A DNA stretch of 64,000 nt, from contig CM059556.1 in NCBI GenBank assembly GCA_030386875.1, positions 38,542,964-38,606,963 on the forward strand, read 5' to 3'. Below the pieces are notes generated by a model, which saw nothing but the letters and a program-made list of their open reading frames with translations, did no database searches and was not told the DNA's origin. The stretch's first letter is position 1. Every line of letters starts with the position of its first letter. This DNA is from Morinoia aosen. Taxonomy: Eukaryota > Arthropoda > Malacostraca > Amphipoda > Talitridae. A program made the position numbers and the translations under genes. This document shows, piece after piece, positions 51,235-64,000 of the stretch.

Positions 51235-53460
51235 AGAAAACGTCGATATAGAAAACGACGATGTAGAAAACGACGATATAGAAAATCAAAATGATATAGA
51301 AAACGACGATGTAGAAAACGACGATATAGAAAATCAAAATGATATAGAAAACGACGATGTAGAAAACGACGATATAGAAAATCAAAATGATATAGAAAAC
51401 GACGATGTAGAAAACGACGATATAGAAAATCAAAATGATATACAAAACGACGATGTAGAAAACGACGAAATAGGAAACGACGATGTAGAAAATCAAAATG
51501 ATATAGAAAACGACGATGTAGAAAACGACGATATAGAACATCAAAATGATATAGAAAACGACGATATAGAAAATCAAAATGATATAGAAAACGACGATAT
51601 AGAAAATCAAAATGATATAGCAAACGACGATATAGAAAATCAAAATGATATAGAAAACGACGATATAGAAAATCAAAATGATATAGAAAACGACGATATA
51701 GAAAATCAAAATGACATAGAAAACGACGATATAGAAAATCAAAATGATATAGAAAACGACGATATAGAAAATCAAAATGATATAGAAAACGACGATATAG
51801 AAAATCAAAATGATTTAGAAAACGACGCTATAGAAAATCAAAATGATTTAGAAAACGACGCTATAGAAAATCAAAATGATATAGAAAACGACGCTATAGA
51901 AAATCAAAATGATATAGAAAACGACGCTATAGAAAATCAAAATGATATAGAAAACGACGCTATAGAAAATCAAAATGATATAGAAAACGACGCTACAGAA
52001 AATCAAAATGATATAGAAAACGACGCTATAGAAAATCAAAATGATATAGAAAACGACGCTATAGAAAATCAAAATGATATAGAAAACGACGCTATAGAAA
52101 ATCAAAATGATATAGAAAACGACGCTATAGAAAATCAAAATGATATAGAAAATCAAAATGATATAGAAAACGACGATATAGAAAATCAAAATGGTATAGA
52201 AAATCAAAATGATATAGAAAACGACGATATAGAAAATCAAAATAATATAGAAAACGACGATATAGAAAATCAAAATGATATAGAAAACGACGATATAGAA
52301 AATCAAAATGATATAGAAAATCAAAATGATATAGAAAATCAAAATGATATAGAAAACGACGCTATAGAAAATCAAAATGATATAGAAAATCAAAATGATA
52401 TAGAAAACGACGCTATAGAAAATCAAAATGATATAGAAAATCAAAATGATATAGAAAACGACGCTATAGAAAATCAAAATGATATAGAAAACGACGCTAT
52501 AGAAAATCAAAATGATATAGAAAACGACGCTATAGAAAATCAAAATGATATAGAAAACGACGCTATAGAAAATCAAAATGATATAGAAAACGACGCTATA
52601 GAGATTCAAAATGATATAGAAAACGACGATAGAGAAAATCAAAATGATATAGAAAACGACGCTATAGAAAATCAAAATGATATAGAAAACGACGCTATAG
52701 AAAATCAAAATGATGTAGAAAACGACGATATAGAAAATCAAAATGATGTAGAAAACGACGATATAGAAAATCAAAATGATATAGAAAACGACGCTATAGA
52801 AAATCAAAATGATATAGAAAACGACGCTATAGAAAATCAAAATGCTATAGAAAACGACGCTATAGAAAATCAAAATGATATAGAAAACGACGATAGAGAA
52901 AATCAAAATGATATAGAAAACGACGATAGAGAAAATCAAAATGATATAGAAAACGACGATAGAGAAAATCAAAATGATATAGAAAACGACGATAGAGAAA
53001 ATCAAAATGATATAGAAAACGACGATAGAGAAAATCAAAATGATATAGAAAACGACGATAGAGAAAATCAAAATGATATAGAAAATCAAAATGATATAGA
53101 AAACGACGCTATAGAAAATCAAAATGATATAGAAAACGACGCTATAGAAAATCAAAATGATATAGAAAACGACGCTATAGAAAATCAAAATGATATAGAA
53201 AACGACGCTATAGAAAATCAAAATGATATAGAAAACGACGCTATAGAAAATCAAAATGATATAGAAAACGACGCTATAGAAAATCAAAATGATATAGAAA
53301 ACGACGCTATAGAAAATCAAAATGATATAGAAAACGACGATATAGAAAATCAAAATGATATAGAAAACGACGATATAGAAAATCAAAATGATATAGAAAA
53401 CAACGATATAGAAAATCAAAATGATATAGAAAACGACGATATAGAAAACGACGATATAGA
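51235..53460. repeat. 33-bp dimeric zone of the megasatellite (15 + 18 bp)
   Basis: The 15-bp GATATAGAAAACGAC and the 18-bp GATATAGAAAATCAAAAT mostly alternate, giving period 33. Sub-blocks carry GCTATAG, GATAGAG or GATGTAG variants in runs, and some 18-bp units are doubled. From about 53400 the 18-bp unit becomes rare. Confidence 0.96.
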
Positions 53461-56400
53461 AAACGACGACATAGAAAATCAAAATGATATAGACGATATA
53501 GAAAACGACGATATAAAAAACGACGATATAGAAAACGACGATATAGAAAACGACGATATAGAAAACGACGACATAGAAAATCAAAATGATATAGACGATA
53601 TAGAAAACGACGATATAAAAAACGACGATATAGAAAACGACGATATAGAAAACGACGTTATAGAAAACGACGATATAGAAAACGACGATATAGAAAATCA
53701 AAATGATATAGGAAACGACGATATAGAGAATCAAAATGATATAGAAAACGACGATATAAAAAACGACGATATAGAAAACGATATAGAAAATCAAAATGAT
53801 ATAGAAAACGACGATCCAAAAAACGACGATACAGCAAACGACGATACAGCAAACGACGATACAGCAAACGACGATACAGCAAACGACGATACAGCAAACG
53901 ACGACACAGCAAACGACGATACAGCAAACGACGATATAGAAAACGACGATATAGAAAACGACGATATAGAAAACGACGATATAGAAAACGACGATATAGA
54001 AAACGACGATACAGCAAACGACGATATAGAAAACGACGATACAGCAAACGACGATACAGCAAACGACGATACAGAAAACGACGATATAGAAAACGACGAT
54101 ATAGAAAACGACGATATAGAAAACGACGATACAGCAAACGACGATACAGCAAACGACGATACAGCAAACGACGATATAGAAAACGACGATATAGAAAACG
54201 ACGATATAGAAAACGACGATACAGCAAACGACGATACAGAAAACGACGATACAGCAAACGACGATATAGAAAACGACGATATAGAAAATGACGATACAGC
54301 AAACGACGATACAGAAAACGACGATATAGAAAACGACGATACAGCAAACGACGATACAGCAAACGACGATACAGCAAACGACGATATAGAAAACGACGAT
54401 ATAGAAAACGACGATACAGCAAACGACGATACAGAAAACGACGATACAGCAAACGACGATACAGAAAACGACGATACAGCAAACGACGATATAGAAAACG
54501 ACGATATAGAAAACGACGATATAGAAAACGACGATACAGCAAACGACGATACAGAAAACGACGATATAGAAAACGACGATACAGCAAACGACGATACAGC
54601 AAACGACGATACAGCAAACGACGATACAGCAAACGACGATATAGAAAACGACGATACAGAAAACGACGATACAGAAAACGACGATATAGAAAACGACGAT
54701 ACAGCAAACGACGATACAGCAAACGACGATATAGAAAACGACGATATAGAAAACGACGATATAGAAAACGACGATACAGCAAACGACGATACAGCAAACG
54801 ACGATACAGCAAACGACGATACAGCAAACGACGATATAGAAAACGACGATATAGAAAACGACGATATAGAAAACGACGATATAGAAAACGACGATATAGA
54901 AAACGACGATATGGAAAACGACGATATAGAAAATGACGATATAGAAAACGACGATATAGAAAACGACGATATAGAAAACGACGATATAGAAAACGACGAT
55001 ATAGAAAACGACGATATAGAAAACGACGATATAGAAAACGACGATATAGAAAACGACGATATAGAAAACGACGATATAGAAAACGACGATATAGAAAACG
55101 ACGATATAGAAAACGACGATATAGAAAACGACGATATAGAAAACGACGATATAGAAAACGACGATACAGCAAACGACGATATAGAAAACGACGATATAGA
55201 AAACGACGATATAGAAAACGACGATACAGCAAACGACGATACAGCAAACGACGATATAGAAAACGACGATATAGAAAACGACGATATAGACAACGACGAT
55301 ATAGAAAACGACGATATAGAAAACGACGATATAGAAAACGACGATACAGCAAACGACGATATAGAAAACGACGATATAGAAAACGACGATATAGAAAACG
55401 ACGATACAGCAAACGACGATACAGCAAACGACGATATAGAAAACGACGATACAGCAAACGACGATATAGAAAACGACGATATAGAAAACGACGATACAGC
55501 AAACGACGATATAGAAAACGACGATATAGAAAACGACGATATAGAAAACGACGATATAGAAAACGACGATATAGAAAACGACGATATAGAAAACGACGAT
55601 ACAGCAAACGACGATATAGAAAACGACGATATAGAAAACGACGATATAGAAAACGACGATATAGAAAACGACGATATAGAAAACGACGATATAGAAAACG
55701 ACGATATAGAAAACGACGATATAGAAAACGACGATACAGCAAACGACGATATAGAAAACGACGATATAGAAAACGACGATATAGAAAACGACGATATAGA
55801 AAACGACGATATAGAAAACGACGATACAGCAAACGACGATATAGAAAACGACGATATAGAAAACGACGATATAGAAAACGACGATACAGCAAACGACGAT
55901 ATAGAAAACGACGATATAGAAAACGACGATATAGATAACGACGATATAGAAAACGACGATATAGAAAACGACGATATAGAAAACGACGATATAGAAAACG
56001 ACGATATAGAAAACGACGATATAGAAAACGACGATACAGCAAACGACGACACAGCAAACGACGATATAGAAAACGACGATACAGCAAACGAAGATATAGA
56101 AAACGACGATATAGAAAACGACGATACAGCAAACGACGATATAGAAAACGACGATATAGAAAACGACGATATAGAAAACGACGATATAGAAAACGACGAT
56201 ACAGCAAACGACGACACAGCAAACGACGATATAGAAAACGACGATACAGCAAACGACGATATAGAAAACGACGATATAGAAAACGACGATATAGAAAACG
56301 ACGATACAGCAAACGACGATATAGAAAACGACGATATAGAAAACGACGATATAGAAAACGACGATATAGAAAACGACGATATAGAAAACGACGATATAGA

Positions 56401-59400
56401 AAACGACGATATAGAAAACGACGATATAGAAAACGACGATACAGCAAACGACGATACAGCAAACGACGATATAGAAAACGACGATATAGAAAACGACGAT
56501 ATAGAAAACGACGATATAGAAAACGACGATATAGAAAACGACGATACAGCAAACGACGATATAGAAAACGACGATATAGAAAACGACGATATAGAAAACG
56601 ACGATATAGAAAACGACGATATAGAAAACGACGATACAGCAAACGACGATACAGCAAACGACGATACAGCAAACGACGATACAGCAAACGACGATACAGC
56701 AAACGACGATACAGCAAACGACGATACAGCAAACGACGATACAGCAAACGACGATATAGAAAACGACGATATAGAAAACGACGATATAGAAAACGACGAT
56801 ATAGAAATCGACGATATAGAAAACGACGATACAGCAAACGACGACACAGCAAACGACGATACAGCAAACGACGATATAGAAAACGACGATATAGAAAACG
56901 ACGATATAGAAAACGACGATATAGAAAACGACGATATAGAAAACGACGATATAGAAAACGACGATATAGAAAACGACGATACAGCAAACGACGATATAGA
57001 AAACGACGATATAGAAAACGACGATATAGAAAACGACGATACAGCAAACGACGATATAGAAAACGACGATATAGAAACGACGATATAGAAAACGACGATA
57101 TAGAAAACGACGATACAGCAAACGACGATATAGAAAACGACGATATAGAAAACGACGATATAGAAAACGACGATATAGAAAACGACGATACAGCAAACGA
57201 CGATATAGAAAACGACGATATAGAAAACGACGATACAGCAAACGACGATATAGAAAACGACGATATAGAAAACGACGATATAGAAAACGACGATATAGAA
57301 AACGACGATATAGAAAACGACGATATAGAAAACGACGATATAGAAAACGACGATATAGAAAACGACGATATAGAAAACGACGATATGGAAAACGACGATA
57401 TAGAAAACGACGATATAGAAAACGACGATATAGAAAACGACGATATGGAAAACGACGATATGGAAAACGACGATATAGAAAACGACGATATAGAAAACGA
57501 CGATATAGAAAACGACGATATAGAAAACGACGAAATAGAAAACGACGATATAGAAAACGACGATATGGAAAACGACGATATGGAAAACGACGATATAGAA
57601 AACGACGATATGGAAAACGACGATATAGAAAACGACGATATAGAAAACGACGATATAGAAAACGACGATATAGAAAACGACGATATAGAAAACGACGATA
57701 TAGAAAACGACGATATGGAAAACGACGATATGGAAAACGACGATATGGAAAACGACGATATAGAAAACGACGATATAGAAAACGACGATATAGAAAACGA
57801 CGATATAGAAAACGACGATATAGAACACGTCGATATAGAAAACGACGATATAGAAAACGACGATATGGAAAACGACGATATGGAAAACGACGATATAGAA
57901 AACGACGATATAGAAAACGACGATATAGAAAACGACGATATAGAAAACGACGATATAGAAACGACGGTATAGAAAACGACGGTATAGAAAACGACGATAT
58001 AGAAAACGACGATATAGAAAACGACGATATAGAAAACGACGATATAGAAACGACGATATAGAAACGACGGTATAGAAACGACGGTATAGAAAACGACGAT
58101 ATAGAAAACGACGATATAGAAAACGACGATATAGAAAAGGACGATATAGAAAAGGACGATATAGAAAAGGACGATATAGAAAAGGACGATATAGAAAAGG
58201 ACGATATAGAAAAGGACGATATAGAAAAGGACGATATAGAAAAGGACGATATAGAAAAGGACGATATAGAAAAGGACGATATAGAAAAGGACGATATAGA
58301 AAAGGACGATATAGAAAAGGACGATATAGAAAAGGACGATATAGAAAAGGACGATATAGAAAACGACGATATAGAAAACGACGATATAGAAAACGACGAT
58401 ATAGAAAAGGACGATATAGAAAAGGACGATATAGAAAAGGACGATATAGAAAAGGACGATATAGAAAAGGACGATATAGAAAAGGACGATATAGAAAAGG
58501 ACGATATAGAAAAGGACGATATAGAAAAGGACGATATAGAAAAGGACGATATAGAAAAGGACGATATAGAAAAGGACGATAAAGAAAAGGACGATATAGA
58601 AAAGGACGATATAGAAAAGGACGATATAGAAAACGACGATATAGAAAACGACGATATAGAAAACGACGATATAGAAAACGACGATATAGAAAAGGACGAT
58701 ATAGAAAAGGACGATATAGAAAATGACGATATAGAAAAGGTCGATATAGAAAACGACGATATAGAAAACGACGATATAGAAAACGACGATATAGAAAACG
58801 ACGATATAGAAAACGACGATATAGAAAACGACGATATAGAAAACGACGATATAGAAAAGGACGATATAGAGAAGGACGATATAGAAAACGACGATATAGA
58901 AAACGACGATTTAGAAAACGACGATATAGAAAAGGACGATATAGAAAAGGACGATATAGAAAAGGACGATATAGAAAAGGACGATATAGAAAAGGACGAT
59001 ATAGAAAACGACGATTTAGAAAACGACGATATAGAAAAGGACGATATAGAAAAGGACGATATAGAAACGACGATATAGAAACGACGATATAGAAAACGAC
59101 GATATAGAAAACGACGATATAGAAAACGACGATATAGAAAACGACGATATAGAAAACGACGATATAGAAATGGACGATATAGAAATGGACGATATAGAAA
59201 AGGACGATATAGAAAACGATGATATAGAAAACGACGATATAGAAAACGACGATATAGAAAACGACGATATAGAAAAGGACGATATAGAAAAGGACGATAT
59301 AGAAAAGGACGATATAGAAAAGGACGATATAGAAAAGGACGATATAGAAAACGACGATATAGAAAACGACGATATAGAAAACGACGATATAGAAAACGAC

Positions 59401-62400
59401 GATATAGAAAACGACGATATAGAAAACGACGATATAGAAAACGACGATATAGAAAACGACGATATAGAAAAGGACGATATAGAAAAGGACGATATAGAAA
59501 AGGACGATATAGAAAACGACGATATAGAAAACGACGATATAGAAAACGACGATATAGAAAACGACGATATAGAAAACGACGATATAGAAAACGACGATAT
59601 AGAAAACGACGATATAGAAAACGACGATATAGAAAACGACGATATAGAAAAAGACGATATAGAAAAAGACGATATAGAAAAGGACGATATAGAAAAGGAC
59701 GATATAGAAAAGGACGATATAGAAAAGGACGATATAGAAAAGGACGATATAGAAAACGACGATATAGAAAACGACGATATAGAAAACGACGATATAGAAA
59801 AGGACGATATAGAAAAGGACGATATAGAAAACGACGATATAGAAAACGACGATATAGAAAACGACGATATAGAAAACGACGATATAGAAAAGGACGATAT
59901 AGAAAACGACGATACAGAAAACGACGATATAGAAAACGACGATATAGAAAAGGACGATATAGAAAACGACGATATAGAAAACGACGATATAGAAAACGAC
60001 GATATAGAAAACGACGATATAGAAAAGGACGATATAGAAAAGGACGATATAGAAAAGGACGATATAGAAAAGGACGATATAGAAAAGGACGATATAGAAA
60101 ACGACGATATAGAAAACGACGATATAGAAAACGACGATATAGAAAAGGACGATATAGAAAAGGACGATATAGAAAAGGGCGATATAGAAAACGACGATAT
60201 AGAAAACGACGATATAGAAAACGACGATATAGAAAAGGACGATATAGAAAAGGACGATATAGAAAAGGACGATATAGAAAAGGACGATATAGAAAAGGAC
60301 GATATAGAAAAGGACGATATAGAAAAGGACGATATAGAAAACGACGATATAGAAAACGACGATATAGAAAACGACGATATAGAAAAGGACGATATAGAAA
60401 AGGACGATATAGAAAAGGACGATATAGAAAAGGACGATATAGAAAAGGACGATATAGAAAAGGACGATATAGAAAACGACGATATAGAAAAGGACGATAT
60501 AGAAAACGACGATATAGAAAACGACGATATAGAAAACGACGATATAGAAAACGACGATATAGAAAACGACGATACAGCAAACGACGATATAGAAAACGAC
60601 GATATAGAAAACGACGATATAGAAAACGACGATACAGCAAACGACGATACAGCAAACGACGATATAGAAAACGACGATATAGAAAACGACGATATAGAAA
60701 ACGACGATATAGACAACGACGATATAGAAAACGACGATATAGAAAACGACGATATAGAAAACGACGATACAGCAAACGACGATATAGAAAACGACGATAT
60801 AGAAAACGACGATATAGAAAACGACGATACAGCAAACGACGATACAGCAAACGACGATATAGAAAACGACGATACAGCAAACGACGATATAGAAAACGAC
60901 GATATAGAAAACGACGATATAGAAAACGACGACACAGCAAACGACGATACAGCAAACGACGATATAGAAAACGACGATATAGAAAACGACGATATGGAAA
61001 ACGACGATACAGCAAACGACGATATAGAAAACGACGATATAGAAAACGACGATACAGCAAACGACGATACAGCAAACGACGATATAGAAAACGACGATAT
61101 AGAAAACGACGATACAGCAAACGACGATATAGAAAACGACGATATGGAAAACGACGATACAGCAAACGACGATATAGAAAACGACGATACAGCAAACGAC
61201 GATATAGAAAACGACGATATAGAAAACGACGATATGAAAAACGACGATACAGCAAACGACGATATGGAAAACGACGATACAGCAAACGACGGTATAGAAA
61301 ACGACGATACAGCAAACGACGATACAGCAAACGACGATATAGAAAACGACGATATAGAAAACGACGATACAGCAAACGACGATATAGAAAACGACGATAT
61401 AGAAAACGACGATATGGAAAACGACGATACAGCAAACGACGATATAGAAAACGACGATATAGAAAACGACGATACAGCAAACGACGATATAGAAAACGAC
61501 GATATAGAAAACGACGATATAGAAAACGACGATATAGAAAACGACGATATAGAAAACGACGATATAGAAAACGACGATATAGAAAACGACGATATAGAAA
61601 ACGACGATACAGCAAACGACGATATAGAAAACGACGATATAGAAAACGACGATATAGAAAACGACGATATAGAAAACGACGATATAGAAAACGACGATAT
61701 AGAAAACGACGATATAGAAAACGACGATACAGCAAACGACGATATAGAAAACGACGATATAGAAAACGACGATATAGAAAACGACGATATAGAAAACGAC
61801 GATATAGAAAACGACGATATAGAAAACGACGATATAGAAAACGACGATATAGAAAACGACGATACAGCAAACGACGATATAGAAAACGACGATATAGAAA
61901 ACGACGATATAGAAAACGACGATATAGAAAACGACGATATAGAAAACGACGATACAGCAAACGACGATATAGAAAACGACGATATAGAAAACGACGATAT
62001 AGAAAACGACGATACAGCAAACGACGATATAGAAAACGACGATATAGAAAACGACGATATAGAAAACGACGATATAGAAAACGACGATATAGAAAACGAC
62101 GATATAGAAAACGACGATATAGAAAACGACGATATAGAAAACGACGATATAGAAAACGACGATATAGAAAACGACGATATAGAAAACGACGATACAGCAA
62201 ACGACGACACAGCAAACGACGATATAGAAAACGACGATACAGCAAACGACGATATAGAAAACGACGATATAGAAAACGACGATACAGCAAACGACGATAT
62301 AGAAAACGACGATATAGAAAACGACGATATAGAAAACGACGATACAGCAAACGACGACACAGCAAACGACGATATAGAAAACGACGATACAGCAAACGAC

Positions 62401-64000
62401 GATATAGAAAACGACGATATAGAAAACGACGATATAGAAAACGACGATACAGCAAACGACGATATTGAAAACGACGATATAGAAAACGACGATATAGAAA
62501 ACGACGATACAGCAAACGACGACACAGCAAACGACGATATAGAAAACGACGATACAGCAAACGACGATATAGAAAACGACGATATAGAAAACGACGATAT
62601 AGAAAACGACGATACAGCAAACGACGATACAGCAAACGACGATATAGAAAACGACGATATAGAAAACGACGATATAGAAAACGACGATATAGAAAACGAC
62701 GATACAGCAAACGACGATATAGAAAACGACGATATAGAAAACGACGATATAGAAAACGACGATATAGAAAACGACGATATAGAAAACGACGATACAGCAA
62801 ACGACGATACAGCAAACGACGATACAGCAAACGACGATACAGCAAACGACGATACAGCAAACGACGATACAGCAAACGACGATACAGCAAACGACGATAC
62901 AGCAAACGACGATACAGCAAACGACGATATAGAAAACGACGATATAGAAAACGACGATATAGAAAACGACGATATTGAAAACGACGATATAGAAAACGAC
63001 GATACAGCAAACGACGACACAGCAAACGACGATATAGAAAACGACGATATAGAAAACGACGATATAGAAAACGACGATATAGAAAACGACGATATAGAAA
63101 ACGACGATATAGAAAACGACGATATAGAAAACGACGATATAGAAAACGACGATATAGAAAACGACGATACAGCAAACGACGATATAGAAAACGACGATAT
63201 AGAAAACGACGATATAGAAAACGACGATATAGAAAACGACGATACAGCAAACGACGATATAGAAAACGACGATATAGAAAACGACGATATAGAAAACGAC
63301 GATATAGAAAACGACGATACAGCAAACGACGATGTAGAAAACGACGATATAGAAAACGACGATATAGAAAACGACGATATAGAAAACGACGATACAGCAA
63401 ACGACGATATAGAAAACGACGATATAGAAAACGACGATACAGCAAACGACGATATAGAAAACGACGATATAGAAAACGACGATATAGAAAACGACGATAT
63501 AGAAAACGACGATATAGAAAACGACGATATAGAAAACGACGATATAGAAAACGACGATATAGAAAACGACGATATAGAAAACGACGATATAGAAAACGAC
63601 GATATAGAAAACGACGATATGGAAAACGACGATATAGAAAACGACGATATAGAAAACGACGATATGGAAAACGACGATATGGAAAACGACGATATAGAAA
63701 ACGACGATATAGAAAACGACGATATAGAAAACGACGATATAGAAAACGACGATATAGAAAACGACGATATGGAAAACGACGATATGGAAAACGACGATAT
63801 AGAAAACGACGATATGGAAAACGACGATATAGAAAACGACGATATAGAAAACGACGATATAGAAAACGACGATATGGAAAACGACGATATAGAAAACGAC
63901 GATATAGAAAACGACGATATGGAAAACGACGATATGGAAAACGACGATATGGAAAACGACGATATAGAAAACGACGATATAGAAAACGACGATATAGAAA
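53461..64000. repeat. 15-bp megasatellite, continues past window end
   Basis: About 700 units of GATATAGAAAACGAC with three main types: the standard unit, GATACAGCAAACGAC (clusters at 53.8-57.2 and 60.6-63.5 kb) and GATATAGAAAAGGAC (58.1-60.5 kb). A GATATGGAAAACGAC type occurs in blocks at 57.4-57.9 and 63.6-64.0 kb. Orders of types around a rare GATATAGACAACGAC unit match between about 55.15-55.5 and 60.55-60.95 kb, so large segments are duplicated. Single-base losses near 57078, 57960, 58050 and 59070 shift the phase. Frames of up to 3865 codons on the minus strand and 725 on the plus strand are by-products of the unit. Confidence 0.98.

Noticed and set aside
51848-63445. 3865-codon open frame on the minus strand, and nested frames of 700-1300 codons on both strands
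   Set aside because: The 15-bp unit has no stop in any minus frame or in two plus frames, so such frames are guaranteed. There is no splice signal, start context or non-repeat domain.
1-64000. rRNA or tRNA genes
   Set aside because: I saw no rRNA-like conserved blocks and no complete cloverleaf. The only Pol III-like motif is the SINE candidate at 39.05 kb.

Overview
The window is eukaryotic and non-coding for most of its length. Splice-site-bounded exons, three groups of DNA-transposon MITEs with 8-bp target-site duplications, a possible tRNA-derived SINE and about two thirds of the sequence in tandem repeats suggest an invertebrate with a very satellite-rich genome. A decapod crustacean is my best guess, but that is an inference from genome style and no diagnostic gene proves it. 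No rRNA, clear tRNA, operon or prokaryotic feature is present. There is one 500-base assembly gap (47106-47605).

Layout. 0-3.2 kb: AT-rich DNA with one good coding exon (853-1431) and small minisatellites. 3.25-5.80 kb: 10-bp polypurine satellite. 5.8-6.7 kb: GC-rich patch, an 11-bp array between duplicated flanks, and a palindromic MITE. 6.77-11.97 kb: 26-bp satellite. 12.95-13.89 kb: 20-bp AT-rich array. 14.17-19.52 kb: 24-bp CpG-rich satellite with higher-order repeats. 19.78-20.99 kb: 15-bp array. 21.6-25.4 kb: a transposon nest, with one candidate exon at its left edge. 25.9-26.9 kb: 20-bp polypyrimidine array. 27.9-28.95 kb: 12/16-bp CpG-dense array. 29-31 kb: a second palindromic MITE and a 218-bp hAT MITE. 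31.0-32.4 kb: 13-bp and 17-bp arrays.

32.4-44.2 kb is the most informative part. Three short exons on the + strand (32466-32594, 39795-39887, 43081-43187) have good splice sites and compatible phases. They are separated by introns made largely of minisatellites (23-bp; 16/18/22-bp; 18-bp), and a 14-bp array follows the third exon. In each case the array begins at or within a few bases of the 5' splice site. I do not recognise the protein. 44.5-46.5 kb: 40-bp array and a hAT-like MITE that carries a 24-bp minisatellite. 47.6-50.9 kb: low-copy DNA with a convincing terminal exon (50240-50385), weaker + strand candidates and two candidate coding segments on the minus strand. 50.9-64.0 kb: a 15-bp megasatellite, dimeric (15+18 bp) at its left side, that runs off the window.

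The very long open frames in the satellites (up to 3865 codons) are a by-product of repeat units lacking stop codons and are not annotated as genes. The most notable signals are the exon/array organisation, the nested MITE family with 8-bp duplications, the minisatellite inside a MITE, the repeated appearance of neighbouring arrays whose units differ by 2-4 bases, and the higher-order structure of four satellites.
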